A DNA stretch of 43,598 nt from Vibrionales bacterium SWAT-3 (GCA_000169995.1 AAZW01000040.1:1-43598), one strand, 5' to 3'. Shown: positions 7,440-16,756, numbered from the stretch's first letter. Numbers and translations are program-made. The notes: generated from the letters alone by a model not told the origin.

Positions 7440-9413
7440 GGTTGGCTCTGGAAAGCGTGTCACTTTGCCATCGCCGCTTAGGGTGGTGATGGATTGTGGT
7501 TTGCCTTCGCTATCTAGCCTTAACTCACCAATCGCGCTGCGATTCGAAAGGCGATAGAAGGTTTGGTTGTCTGGGCTTCGCTTTTCTATTTTTAAACGCT
7601 TACGTTTAGTGAAATAGTTAAGCACCGAGCGTGGGCTATACAACAGCCGGTCACATACGTCGCAGAATTTTAGCAATGGTGCAGGGAACTGGTTTTTAAT
7701 ACCGCTGCAGGTAATCTGGTAAATGTTCGGGCTGTTGCGGCGATATCTAAGCTTAATGTCGTAAGCAAAGGAGTAGTGCACGTCACCAGAAAGTACCACG
7801 AAGTTAGTTGGTGTTTTGGTATGGGTAAAGATACTAATCAGCGTGTTGGCACTACCAGGGTGCGCCATCCAGTTCTCAGCATCAATCACCAGTGGCTTAC
7901 CTACTGTGGTAGCCATCTTTTGCAGCGTTTCAATAAACTTCACGCCAAACATCGGTGCGGCGGAGATAATCACCACTTTATCTTGATGAAGTAACTGATG
8001 TTGGAGTTCAACCAATGCTTCCCAGTCCATCAAGCCGGAAGGTTTGTTCATCCGAGACTCGGAGCGCCAGCGGCGGGTACGAGTATCCAACACAATCACT
8101 TTCGGAGAAGTGTTGATGGTGTAGTGCCACTCTTCAAAGCGATCAAGCATTTCAAGATAATGTTTGTGTCTTGTAGGTTCGAGTTGTCCAATAGGCGCTT
8201 CAACAACTTTTTCGCTCTGATTGGTATTCACCAACTCCGAGAACAGCTCTTTTGTTTGCTCCATAAAATCGTGGTTGAAGTTCTCTGGTGCGTTACCCCA
8301 ACCTTGGCACATCCAATAAGCCGCAAGGCCGTTACCAATGACTTGTGTAGCAAACTGGTTTTGATCCACCGCATACTCCCAACCAACGGTGAGGTTCCAG
8401 TCGTCAGTGACATCATGATCATCGAAGATCATGTACGTTGGAATATGAGCAAATAGACGCTGTACTTGCGGCAGACCGGCGATGAAATCATCGATGATGA
8501 CACTTTCATCGCGCCATTGTTGCTGCTCGGCTGGTGTGAGCTGGCGGCCAGCCTGCATGAAGTTATTCTCGATCATCCGTTCGCGATTAATGCACTGCCA
8601 CAACGTCGGTGACCAAACCAGCAGATACATGGCAATAAATTCAGACAATGTCACCAAGTGATTTTCACAATCAGTGCAGCTGAAGATGGGTATTCCGCGT
8701 TTAGGGAACAACTTATCGAGCAATGAATGTGATGTATTATGGTGTGGTAGTAAATGATCACGTTGATAGAGGTGATAGTCGCTGTTAAACAGAGCTTCAC
8801 TGCTATCGATTTTTCCGTCTAATGAATCGGTCGGTAGTTCTTCGCTCACTAATCCAAGCAGCTGAATCACTTGATGAATCGCATCGAGTGTTGGACCGGC
8901 AACGTGATCAGCGTAGATCTGGTCGCCGCTCATCATCAGCATATCTGGACGCTCTGATACGGCTTGCTGCTCAACTTTATTATCGGCTGCGACTAGGCTG
9001 TCTTTGCTTGGATGATGAGGATTACGACAGGAACCATGCAAGATGTAGTCGGCGCTGGTTGAGATCTTAAAGGTTATTCTTGGCGCACCAGTGGTGTCTT
9101 GTTGCTCTTGGTACACTAAATGCGGAGCCAACTTGGTTAACGCACCTTGATCTGTCTCTATCTGATATTCCAAGTGCGTGTTGGTTGGAAACTCTCCTTT
9201 TAATTGAATCAAGCTTACCCAAGCATGTGTGCCGACCTGAATCGATTCGTGTTCGCTGAGTGGAGACGTATAGAAAGGGGCTTCTTGGCCTTGGTTATAT
9301 AGCTCTGCATTACCATTGAGTGGTGTACTTGTGACAACCCAAAGCACAACCTCAGTTTCGGTCGTCTTTCTTAAAATAGGGCCAGCGAGTAAGAAGGGAA
9401 GAGAAGATGTCAT
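7437..9413 (-). CDS. PhoD-like alkaline phosphatase D family protein
   Basis: A protein of about 658 residues with a metallophosphatase domain. Metal-binding blocks visible are LHGSCRNPHH, MLMMSGDQIYAD, MIFDDHDVTDDWN and, near the end, VVLSGDVHYSFAYD. These are the PhoD-type signatures of phosphodiesterases or phosphatases that use Ca/Fe-like metal centres. No signal peptide is seen, unlike secreted PhoD, so it may be cytoplasmic. The start is uncertain: ATG 9476 (overlaps the upstream gene by 28 bp), TTG 9425 (best spacing after AGGA) or ATG 9413 (used here). The stop codon is formed by the MITE end; without it the frame would continue 15 codons. The substrate is unknown. Confidence 0.85.
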   Translation of the reverse strand: MTSSLPFLLAGPILRKTTETEVVLWVVTSTPLNGNAELYNQGQEAPFYTSPLSEHESIQVGTHAWVSLIQLKGEFPTNTHLEYQIETDQGALTKLAPHLVYQEQQDTTGAPRITFKISTSADYILHGSCRNPHHPSKDSLVAADNKVEQQAVSERPDMLMMSGDQIYADHVAGPTLDAIHQVIQLLGLVSEELPTDSLDGKIDSSEALFNSDYHLYQRDHLLPHHNTSHSLLDKLFPKRGIPIFSCTDCENHLVTLSEFIAMYLLVWSPTLWQCINRERMIENNFMQAGRQLTPAEQQQWRDESVIIDDFIAGLPQVQRLFAHIPTYMIFDDHDVTDDWNLTVGWEYAVDQNQFATQVIGNGLAAYWMCQGWGNAPENFNHDFMEQTKELFSELVNTNQSEKVVEAPIGQLEPTRHKHYLEMLDRFEEWHYTINTSPKVIVLDTRTRRWRSESRMNKPSGLMDWEALVELQHQLLHQDKVVIISAAPMFGVKFIETLQKMATTVGKPLVIDAENWMAHPGSANTLISIFTHTKTPTNFVVLSGDVHYSFAYDIKLRYRRNSPNIYQITCSGIKNQFPAPLLKFCDVCDRLLYSPRSVLNYFTKRKRLKIEKRSPDNQTFYRLSNRSAIGELRLDSEGKPQSITTLSGDGKVTRFPEPT

Positions 9414-9448
9414 CGGGCGTTTCAAGTCGGTTCCTAAATCTTTGGTGG

Positions 9449-9913
9449 TTAGTCGTTCAGCACTTGGGCGTTGCATTCTGGAGCGGCCATTTCATCTTCA
9501 TTGGGTTCAATGTCTGGCTCTGTTGATTCCAGGATTTCGATAACTTCTGAACTAGAAAGTTCATGTCCCATCAGAAATATTGCTAATAGGGCGTCGGCTT
9601 TCGTTTTGGTATCAGAAGGCTCATCCAACACTTGCTCGAGTTTTTCTCGAATCATTGCGATCTCGTGCTCTACAAAGCCACGACCTTCGCTGTCCCCTTG
9701 GTTTTCTTCAGGGGCGTTATCGAATTCAAGAAAGAGCATCTCACCGTCTAATTTTGTGTTGATCAGTCGCTCTGGCAACCAATCCTCACCCATAACGATA
9801 TCTGGGTCGGAATCATTGGGTAAGTGGTCTATAATGTTTTGTAATTCTGAGACTTTCACAATACTTTCATTTAACCGAGAATATTCTTCATTGTAACGGT
9901 CTATTCCGATCAA
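9449..9913 (-). CDS. Acidic hypothetical protein
   Basis: A 154-residue soluble, very acidic protein that I do not recognise. It is mostly helical in appearance: an N-terminal segment YNEEYSRLNESIVKVSELQ looks like a coiled coil, followed by a strand pair (EMLFLEFDN) and a C-terminal helical part rich in Glu and Asp. There is no signal peptide, membrane helix or catalytic motif. It precedes the phosphatase gene on the same strand, with overlap or only 35 bp between them depending on the phosphatase start, so the two are probably one operon. A supporting role for the phosphatase is possible but not shown. Confidence 0.65.
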   Translation of the reverse strand: MIGIDRYNEEYSRLNESIVKVSELQNIIDHLPNDSDPDIVMGEDWLPERLINTKLDGEMLFLEFDNAPEENQGDSEGRGFVEHEIAMIREKLEQVLDEPSDTKTKADALLAIFLMGHELSSSEVIEILESTEPDIEPNEDEMAAPECNAQVLND

Positions 9914-9994
9914 ACCTAAAATTTGTTGGCTACAATGGTCAATAAATGTCTAACCAGTACCACAAAATTTATTACAAAGAGTAATTAAACAAGA

Positions 9995-11311
9995 ATGAAG
10001 CGCAAAATTTCACCGAAGCTCATCTCGTATGGGACGATTCTATTAAGTAACGCTTTCTTAGCGAATAGCGTGGCGTGGGCTGCTGAAGAACAAGAGTGGG
10101 GCATCGCGGCAATGTTCCGTACTGCCAGTATCCCGTATGACACGTCTGGTGGTGATAAGACAGTAAGTTCGTTTGTTCCGATGTTGTTCTTTAAAAACGA
10201 CTACGTGTTCATTGATGGCACGGAAATGGGCGCTTACCTATATCAAACCGAAGATGAAAAATGGTCTTTTAATGCCATATCTCGAATGCGCTTTATTGAT
10301 ATCCCGGCTTCTGAACAGAATGCGATTGAAGGTGATACCGCTGACTTTGGTGGACAACTGACGTACCAGTTAGATGAGCAGTGGGCGGTTGAAACGGAAA
10401 TCATGAGTGATAGTGAATTCAACCTTCACAGTAACTTACGTGCGAAAGCCAAGTACGAGACTGGCGATTGGGAGTTCTACCCAAGTGCGACATTGCGTTA
10501 TAAAAGCGCTGATTTTAACAGTGAATACTACTCGGCTGCGGGTCAGTCGATCGGTGCAGGTGTAGATTTAAATCTTGGCGTTGAAGCGCGTTACCATGTT
10601 ATCTCCAACCTTTACCTATTGGGTTCAACCAGTGTGACTCGATTGGATGATAACGCCTACGACTCTTCCATTATCGAAGATCGTTATCAGGGTGAACTTT
10701 ACCTTGGTTTTGGTTTCTTTAATGACAAAGAGAAAGCGCCTAAGCCTAAGTTAAGCAACGCACCTTATTTACGTGTGGCGCACGGTTGGGCAACGCCGTC
10801 GAATATCGGCGACATCATGAAATTCAACACCGAGAAAGACGAGTACAATAACCAACTTACATCATTCTTTTATGGCCACCCTTTGACTGATGAGATCTTT
10901 GGTTTGCCGTTGGATATCTACTTAACGCCAGGTATCGCTCACCATTGGAGTTCAGAGGTTCAATCCAGTAGTACGGAATACATCATTGCGATTAAAGCGT
11001 ACTACACCTTTAACTGGCCAACTCAGTGGCGATTCGGTGTTGCAGAGGGTATGTCTTACATAGATTCGATTACTTACATCGAAGGTTCTGAAATGGATCG
11101 TAAGGGCTACACGGCAAGCCACTTGTTAAATTACTTGGACTTCTCATTTGATGTGAACGTCGGTGACCTTATCGGTAAGAATGACCTCAATAATTTATGG
11201 TTTGGTTACTCACTGCATCACCGCTCGGCGATCTTTGAAAATGCGTCCCAGTTTGGACGTATCAAAGGTGGCAGTAACTACAACACGGTTTACTTCCAAT
11301 ACGAGTTTTAA
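9995..11311 (+). CDS. MipA/OmpV-like outer-membrane beta-barrel
   Basis: A 438-residue outer-membrane protein. A signal peptide ends near AWAA (residues 28-30), followed by EEQEWGIAAMFRTASIPYD, the opening typical of MipA/OmpV barrels. Alternating strands run throughout and the protein ends in aromatic Phe (FQYEF), as barrel proteins do. The usual MipA/OmpV length is about 250-280 residues, so this is long; the second half (FGYSLHHRSAIF-like, KGGSNYN) may be an additional barrel section. The function is unknown; members interact with murein hydrolases or bind small cations. It has its own terminator and is divergent from the phosphatase operon. Confidence 0.7.
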   Translation: MKRKISPKLISYGTILLSNAFLANSVAWAAEEQEWGIAAMFRTASIPYDTSGGDKTVSSFVPMLFFKNDYVFIDGTEMGAYLYQTEDEKWSFNAISRMRFIDIPASEQNAIEGDTADFGGQLTYQLDEQWAVETEIMSDSEFNLHSNLRAKAKYETGDWEFYPSATLRYKSADFNSEYYSAAGQSIGAGVDLNLGVEARYHVISNLYLLGSTSVTRLDDNAYDSSIIEDRYQGELYLGFGFFNDKEKAPKPKLSNAPYLRVAHGWATPSNIGDIMKFNTEKDEYNNQLTSFFYGHPLTDEIFGLPLDIYLTPGIAHHWSSEVQSSSTEYIIAIKAYYTFNWPTQWRFGVAEGMSYIDSITYIEGSEMDRKGYTASHLLNYLDFSFDVNVGDLIGKNDLNNLWFGYSLHHRSAIFENASQFGRIKGGSNYNTVYFQYEF

Positions 11312-11330
11312 GCCATTATTTCTACAATAT

Positions 11331-11363
11331 AAAAATGCCGCTCTTAATGAGCGGCATTTTTTT
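11331..11363 (+). terminator. Strong rho-independent terminator after the MipA-like gene
   Basis: AAAAATGCCGCTC (11331-11343), loop TTAAT, then GAGCGGCATTTTT (11349-11361): a perfect 13-bp stem ending in T7. Confidence 0.95.
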
Positions 11364-11715
11364 ATCATCAAAGAAAACAGAGATAACCACTATTAGCCAC
11401 TGCTAATCAATTATTCAAAAGCCACTTTAATTGAAACCTAATATATGAGTTTATTCTGATTATCTAATATTTTCTACCTGCTTTTTTTATTTTACTACTA
11501 TTTGATTATTTAACTTTCTTTCATTGTTTGTTAACTTTTTTATATTATTTACAATGACTTATATTATGTTGCCATCCTGGGTTTTTATGGTGTTCTAACT
11601 GTGTTTGTTATCTGTTAATCGATTGTTAATCGCTGTGCTGGTCACGTTAATTATTTAATTGCCTCTATATGATGAGCTCGAATTTATATAACAACAACGT
11701 CAGCTAGGAAGAATA
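11364..11715 (+). promoter_or_regulatory. AT-rich gap before the alcohol dehydrogenase; paired GTTAATCG repeats
   Basis: No gene is visible. The stretch is very AT-rich. Two GTTAATCG copies occur at 11614-11621 and 11625-11632, exactly one helical turn (11 bp) apart, a spacing typical of a dimeric activator or repressor site. A fair -10 box, TATGAT, lies at 11668-11673 without a good -35, consistent with an activated promoter. The ribosome site is AGGAAG at 11706-11711. Confidence 0.4.
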
Positions 11716-12762
11716 ATGAAAGCATATGTATTTGATGGAAAAGACAGCGCGAAATTGGAAGAACGTCCAATCCCTACAATCGAGAAGCAAAGCGATGTCA
11801 TCGTAAGAATCGAGAAAACCACAATTTGTGGTACGGATTTACATATATTAAGAAACAACGTTGCGACATTTAAGCCAGGCACAATCATGGGGCATGAAGG
11901 GGTTGGTATCGTCGAAGAATGCGGTGAGTTGGTGAGTAAGTTTAAGCCTGGCGATCGCGTGATCGTGTCATGCATTACTTCATGTGGTAGCTGCAAAATG
12001 TGTCAAGTGTCTAAATTTGGTCAATGCTTAGATGGTGGTTGGCTACTTGGTAATGAAATTGATGGATGCCAAGCGGAATACGTTCGCGTTCCTTATGGTG
12101 ATACAAGTCTACACCTCGTTCCTGACGACATCGATACAGACTCTCTTGTGCTATTGAGCGACATTTTCCCAACAGGTTACGAAGTGGGTGTATTAGATGG
12201 GCAGGTTCAGCCGGGTTGCTCTGTTGCCGTTATTGGTTGTGGTCCCGTTGGCCTTGCAGCTCTGATGACCTCTAAGTTCTTCACTCCAAGCGAAATCTAT
12301 GCAATCGATACTAACCCTCATCGACTGCAAGTGGCCAAAGAGCTAGGTGCAACCCATGCGATCGATAACTCTGATGGTAGCGCTGTGCAGCAAATCCTCG
12401 ACATGACCGACGATGTGGGTGTGGATGTGGTGATTGAAGCTATCGGTATTCCTGCTGGTTGGGATATGTCTCAGAAGTTAGTGTGCCCAGGAGGCAATAT
12501 TGCAGTACTTGGTGTTCACGGTAAATCTGCAACGATTAACCTAGAAGACATGTGGAAACGAAACTTCACTATGACAGCTGGCATGGTTCATACCAACACA
12601 ACGCCAATGTTAATCAAGCAAATTAGAGCGGGTTATTTGGAACCTCAAAAACTGATTAGTCACCAGTTCAATCTAACAGAGTCAGAAGAAGCTTATTCAA
12701 CATTTATCCATGCTTCAGACCACAAGTCGTTGAAAGTCATCATTTCTAACGATTGTTCATAA
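11716..12762 (+). CDS. Zinc-dependent alcohol dehydrogenase (MDR family)
   Basis: A 348-residue medium-chain dehydrogenase of normal length. Catalytic zinc ligands are in TICGTDLH (Cys38) and in IMGHEGVG. The structural zinc site has four cysteines in SCGSCKMCQVSKFGQC. The nucleotide-binding motif is VIGCGPVGLAA, followed by AIDTNPHRL, whose Asp favours NAD over NADP. Such enzymes oxidise alcohols or reduce aldehydes and ketones in the cytoplasm. The substrate is not clear; the closest recognised type is the secondary-alcohol/threonine-dehydrogenase-like branch. The next gene, an MFS carrier, begins 22 bp later and is likely co-transcribed, suggesting uptake and oxidation of an organic compound. 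Confidence 0.9.
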   Translation: MKAYVFDGKDSAKLEERPIPTIEKQSDVIVRIEKTTICGTDLHILRNNVATFKPGTIMGHEGVGIVEECGELVSKFKPGDRVIVSCITSCGSCKMCQVSKFGQCLDGGWLLGNEIDGCQAEYVRVPYGDTSLHLVPDDIDTDSLVLLSDIFPTGYEVGVLDGQVQPGCSVAVIGCGPVGLAALMTSKFFTPSEIYAIDTNPHRLQVAKELGATHAIDNSDGSAVQQILDMTDDVGVDVVIEAIGIPAGWDMSQKLVCPGGNIAVLGVHGKSATINLEDMWKRNFTMTAGMVHTNTTPMLIKQIRAGYLEPQKLISHQFNLTESEEAYSTFIHASDHKSLKVIISNDCS

Positions 12763-12784
12763 ACAGCGAATTGTTGAGGTTAGC

Positions 12785-13996
12785 TTGATTAGTAAACCAT
12801 TTAAAATACTCGTGATAGGTTTAATCGTGAACCTATCGATCGGTATCCTATATGTATGGGGCGTTTTCAGTGAACCTTTGGCTGAGGCGCTAGGTGTTGA
12901 TCCTAAGGACGTAGATGGGCCTTACCAGACTTCCGTGTTCGCATTTTCGGTAAGTCTGTTTTTGGCTGGGGTATGGCAAGACAAAATAGGACCAAGGAAG
13001 GTCACAATACTTGGTGTGTTTCTTGTCGGGGCGGGTCTTTTAGCGTCCGGCTATGCCTCAACATTAGCGGAATTGCAGGTTACCTTCGGGTGTATGGTTG
13101 GTGCGGGGATGGGCTTTGCTTATGCCTGTATTGGTCCGTGCACTATGAAGTGGTGGCCAGAGAACAGAAAGGGCTTGGTTAGTGGTTTAACCGCTGGTGG
13201 GTTTGCGATGGCGGCACTGTATTTGGCTCCGTTATCGACCGTTCTCATCGAACACTATGGCATCTTAGATACGTTCAAGATCCTTGGTGTCGGCCTGCTC
13301 TTTATGATCCCGATGGCTTCTCTGCTGGTCAACCCACCCAAAGGGTATGTTTCGGAAATTCCCGGAGGAAAGGCTGCGGAATATGGATCAGACGTGAACA
13401 TCCAGTGGCTAGATATGCTGAAAACCCCTCAATTTTACCAGATCTGGTTAATGTTCATGGTGTCATCAGCAGCAGGTATCATGCTTATCGGCTCTATTGG
13501 CAACGTTAGTAAATCGATAGGATTAACCGCTGAAGAAATTGCTTTAGGTATCATTTTATTAGCGATTTTTAATACCGCAGGGCGAGTCATTGGTGGGGTT
13601 GTATTCGACAGGATAGGGCGTGTTCATACACTGGGCTTAATATTCATGTTGCAAGCGGTCAATATGGTGTTTTTTACAACTATTGAAACCACGATTCCTC
13701 TCATGATCGGCATCTCCGCAGGCGCCATGTCTTATGGTGCGTTATTTGGTGTGTTCCCTCCAGTAACCGCGGTCGATTATGGTTTGAAGACGTATGGAAC
13801 CAACTTTGGAATACTCTATTCAGCATGGGGTGTGTCAGGGTTCTTCGGAGGAATACTCGCTTCCGTAGCGGGGACGGCTGAAAATACCTATTTGGCTTAC
13901 GCTGCTTTGCTGGTTTCGATCACCGTAATGAATTACCTAATGAAGCCGGTCGATAAGTCTGTGCTATTAAAAGACGAAGTTAATCTGGAATATTAA
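12785..13996 (+). CDS. MFS transporter, OFA (oxalate/formate antiporter-like) family
   Basis: A 403-residue, 12-helix membrane transporter. It opens with a hydrophobic helix containing NLSIGILYVWGVFSEPL, a hallmark of the OFA branch, and has the loop motif GVWQDKIGPRKVT between helices 2 and 3 and its second copy GGVVFDRIGRVHT. The start is a TTG at 12785, preceded by GAGG at 12776-12779 with five-base spacing; no nearer ATG fits. OFA proteins move small carboxylates such as oxalate, formate or lactate by exchange or symport. The substrate here is not known. Co-transcription with the alcohol dehydrogenase is likely, and a terminator follows. Confidence 0.85.
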   Translation: MISKPFKILVIGLIVNLSIGILYVWGVFSEPLAEALGVDPKDVDGPYQTSVFAFSVSLFLAGVWQDKIGPRKVTILGVFLVGAGLLASGYASTLAELQVTFGCMVGAGMGFAYACIGPCTMKWWPENRKGLVSGLTAGGFAMAALYLAPLSTVLIEHYGILDTFKILGVGLLFMIPMASLLVNPPKGYVSEIPGGKAAEYGSDVNIQWLDMLKTPQFYQIWLMFMVSSAAGIMLIGSIGNVSKSIGLTAEEIALGIILLAIFNTAGRVIGGVVFDRIGRVHTLGLIFMLQAVNMVFFTTIETTIPLMIGISAGAMSYGALFGVFPPVTAVDYGLKTYGTNFGILYSAWGVSGFFGGILASVAGTAENTYLAYAALLVSITVMNYLMKPVDKSVLLKDEVNLEY

Positions 13997-14057
13997 ACGC
14001 GAGAACGGTGAGGCTCTTATCAGATTCAGAGTCTCTACCGATAACGTGTTTCCACTT

Positions 14058-14092
14058 AATGTTGGCTTGGGCAATCTAAGCCAACATTTTTT
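14058..14092 (+). terminator. Rho-independent terminator after the MFS gene
   Basis: AATGTTGGCTT (14058-14068) pairs with AAGCCAACATT (14078-14088), followed by more T. It separates the dehydrogenase/transporter pair from the glucan locus. Confidence 0.9.
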
Positions 14093-14404
14093 ATACTCTG
14101 TTCACGTGGTAAGAATACCGTCACTGGAGTAAATCGCTCGCGATGTATTAGCCATGTTCGCTCCCTCTCTTCCTAGTTGCCGCCTCTTCATATCCGTGTA
14201 ATACGCTACTTGTTCATTTTATGAGACTGGCTAGAACATGCTAGTCCTCTCACATGTTTTAGCTTAAATGCTTAAAGGTTTAAGCAGTAAGTTTCGATCT
14301 GACAATCCCATAATCACAAAAGGTAAATGACCACATTGCTGACAATGTTACTCAGATGGGAATATCCGTTGTGAAACGTTTATACACAAAGGTCGATACG
14401 AGAA
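14093..14404 (+). promoter_or_regulatory. Promoter region of the glucan locus with a LacI-type operator candidate
   Basis: No gene is seen here. The notable element is TGAAACGTTTA at 14372-14382, centred on the perfect palindrome AAACGTTT (14374-14381), 23 bp before the first gene. A CG-centred palindrome of this type is the usual operator form for LacI-family proteins, and a lacI gene lies inside the operon. TATACA at 14381-14386 could be a -10 box overlapped by the operator, but no convincing -35 is present. Confidence 0.45.
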
Positions 14405-15742
14405 ATGATAAAAAAAAGCCTTTTAGCCACCTGTACCCTTATGGCTAGCATGTCTGCGTTCGCTGATGTCACTATCACTGAACTTACCGTTAACCCGCAA
14501 CTCTACCCGGTAGGGTTTGAAGAACATTTACAGAGAAATTTGGACTTCTTTGTTGATGGCGTAGGTGTAGATCAAAAAGCCAAAGTTCCATACGACACGA
14601 TTTTTGTCGATAAAGATGGCCAGATTGAACACGCGTATTACGTCAATACTACAGAGATTGGTCTTTACCTAAACGTACTGGTCGAAGCGCACAAAAATGG
14701 CAATGCCGATGCGTTAGTGCGTATTAATGAAACCTTGGATGCGCTAGCAAGTGCTCCGACTTGGAAAGGACTATTTTACTGGCCTTATGACATCGAGGGT
14801 GATCAACTTAAACCGAATAAAGATGGCATCGTTCCTGCGGTAGATAACGCCAACCTAGCCTTTGCTCTTGCGGGTGTGGCGGGTGCTTATCTGGATTCAA
14901 AACAAGCCGATGAAAAGCAAGTCATCGCTAAGGTTGAATCCATTCTTAACAGCCAAACCGACGGCTGGGCTGAACTCTATGATGAGAGCCGCGGGCTACT
15001 TTACTCGGGCTGGTCAACAACCAAGCAAGCGCCACTGACTTACCATATTGATCGTAAAGCCAATGAAAGCCGACTCGCGCCAATCTGGGCCCACCTGATC
15101 ACTCGAGACTCAGAAAGCACAGTTCCAAAAACTGCGTTTAACAACATGGAGTTATACACGCAAGACTACTACCTAGATGGCAAGAAATACTCTCCGATGC
15201 TGACTTGGGATGGTGCGTATTTCCAAGGCATGCTTTCGATGATTTGGTTGGAAGAACGCTCATTGATCCCAGATTTCTCGATGATCGAAGATATGACAGA
15301 GATCCAAAAGTACCACGCTATCAAGCATCAAATTCCTTTCGTGTCGTCCGCAGCAACGGTTGACGATGGTTATGCGGCATTCGGTGTCCCAGAGCTATCA
15401 GAATCTAAGGTTCGTTTTAACAATACTGATATCGCTGGTGGTGATACCGGTACACCTCATGCGCTAGCGCTTTCTTACATGGTGAATCCATTTGAAGCCG
15501 TAAAACTGTTGAACACAGTGATCGACTACTACCCACAACTTGAAACGCCATATGGCTGGTATGACGCGATAAACGGCAAAGGTGAAACCTCGACGAAAAT
15601 TCTGTCTCTAGACCAAGGTATGTTTGTCGGTGCCTTCCTTTCACCGGCTATCAACCAAGATGTGCGTAAGTACCTAGAAAGCAAAAATTACTACGTCGCC
15701 ATTGTTGATATGTATGAAACCTTTGAACCAAATAATAAATAG
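14405..15742 (+). CDS. Exported glycoamylase-fold hydrolase, candidate beta-1,2-glucanase (GH144-like)
   Basis: A 445-residue protein with a Sec signal peptide (MIKKSLLATC to SAFA, about 20 residues), so periplasmic or secreted. The body looks like an (alpha/alpha)6 barrel of the glycoamylase-like type: NESRLAPIWAH, MLTWDGAYFQGMLSMIWLEE, and the closing PYGWYDAIN followed by KILSLDQGMFVGAFLS, which parallels the C-terminal part of GH144 endo-beta-1,2-glucanases and relatives. Length also matches (about 450). Overall similarity appears low, so the exact GH family and the endo or exo mode are uncertain. As first gene before a porin, ABC importer and a GH94 oligoglucan phosphorylase, it is the likely enzyme that shortens the glucan in the periplasm. 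Catalytic acids were not assigned. Confidence 0.65.
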   Translation: MIKKSLLATCTLMASMSAFADVTITELTVNPQLYPVGFEEHLQRNLDFFVDGVGVDQKAKVPYDTIFVDKDGQIEHAYYVNTTEIGLYLNVLVEAHKNGNADALVRINETLDALASAPTWKGLFYWPYDIEGDQLKPNKDGIVPAVDNANLAFALAGVAGAYLDSKQADEKQVIAKVESILNSQTDGWAELYDESRGLLYSGWSTTKQAPLTYHIDRKANESRLAPIWAHLITRDSESTVPKTAFNNMELYTQDYYLDGKKYSPMLTWDGAYFQGMLSMIWLEERSLIPDFSMIEDMTEIQKYHAIKHQIPFVSSAATVDDGYAAFGVPELSESKVRFNNTDIAGGDTGTPHALALSYMVNPFEAVKLLNTVIDYYPQLETPYGWYDAINGKGETSTKILSLDQGMFVGAFLSPAINQDVRKYLESKNYYVAIVDMYETFEPNNK

Positions 15743-15757
15743 ACAGAGGAATGAACC

Positions 15758-16738
15758 GTGAACTTTGAAAAAGCAGCGAACGCAATAAAACTAACAAGCT
15801 TCGTTCCGTTGTTAGCGCTAGCTATTCCTCTGACAGCCAATGCTGATGAGCCTGTAACAGAAGAACAAGCTGAAATAGAAACAGAAGTCGGATTGTGGAG
15901 TGATCATGAGTATAGGGACCTTATTTTAAGTACCGAATCAGCACAAAGCAGTAATGCAGCCCCGAGAACTCGTGCACTAACGGGTATCGAGTACGAGCAT
16001 ATTGACAACGAAAACCAACCCAATGAAGAGCTTCTTCACTATATCTACGCTGATGGTTTCACCCGTGTGACTGACAACTTCAGCATGGGTTACGTATTTA
16101 AAGAAATACACCATAGCCGAGGTGGTGAAAGTACTGGATTGAGTAATTATTCCGAGCTGATTCCAAGTTTTTACTGGCGTCAAAATGACAATGTTGCTTA
16201 CAACCTGATGTTGTCATATGAAAAAACAATTGGCGAATGGCACTACGACAAGTACATGGCAAAACCGGGCATAGACCTAAGCTTTGGCCGTCACTTCTTA
16301 CACTTAAGTGCAGAGCTTGGCTACAAAGATGAAAGGCAAGGTCCGGGCAGTCGTGGAGCGTTCATTGAGTCTGAGCCTTTGTACCTTTACCGCTTAGATA
16401 ACGGCATCAATATCGGTGCAAAGGTCATCTATGTTGAAGAGCATAACGACTTCAACTATGTCGAGTTTGCCGTTAAGCCTTTAGTACAATTTAACTTTGA
16501 TAACGGCAATTACTTAGAGCTGCGTTATGAAAGAGGTACGTTAGATATGGGTTCAGATCCAAGTAATCGCGACCATTATGACTATGATGTTTATGCGCTA
16601 TACACGGATCTTCCAATCAATGAACATTTTTCCTTCTTGGCTGATATTCAGGTTAAAGATCGCCACGCAGATACAGCACCTTGGACTGGGGACCAATTGG
16701 TATGGTTCTCCAAAGTCGGGATTGTTTGGAAGTTCTAA
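15758..16738 (+). CDS. KdgM-like outer-membrane oligosaccharide porin
   Basis: A 326-residue outer-membrane barrel starting at GTG 15758, with GAGGAA shortly upstream. The signal peptide ends near residue 29 (LTANA). After a Glu-rich linker come about a dozen amphipathic strands with aromatic belts, for example LTGIEYEHI, LRYERGTLDMG, and the final FSKVGIVWKF ending in Phe. The pattern and acidic/basic alternation resemble the KdgM/NanC family of narrow monomeric porins for acidic or linear oligosaccharides. KdgM itself is about 220 residues, so this is a longer relative. It follows the exported hydrolase by 15 bp and most likely admits glucan or its fragments into the periplasm. Confidence 0.7.
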   Translation: MNFEKAANAIKLTSFVPLLALAIPLTANADEPVTEEQAEIETEVGLWSDHEYRDLILSTESAQSSNAAPRTRALTGIEYEHIDNENQPNEELLHYIYADGFTRVTDNFSMGYVFKEIHHSRGGESTGLSNYSELIPSFYWRQNDNVAYNLMLSYEKTIGEWHYDKYMAKPGIDLSFGRHFLHLSAELGYKDERQGPGSRGAFIESEPLYLYRLDNGINIGAKVIYVEEHNDFNYVEFAVKPLVQFNFDNGNYLELRYERGTLDMGSDPSNRDHYDYDVYALYTDLPINEHFSFLADIQVKDRHADTAPWTGDQLVWFSKVGIVWKF

Positions 16739-16756
16739 TAAGCAACTTTAGTTACC

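Noticed and set aside
11634..11646. CRP-like site TGTGCTGGTCACG
   Set aside because: The half-sites are too close; the CRP consensus needs TGTGA and TCACA separated by six bases.
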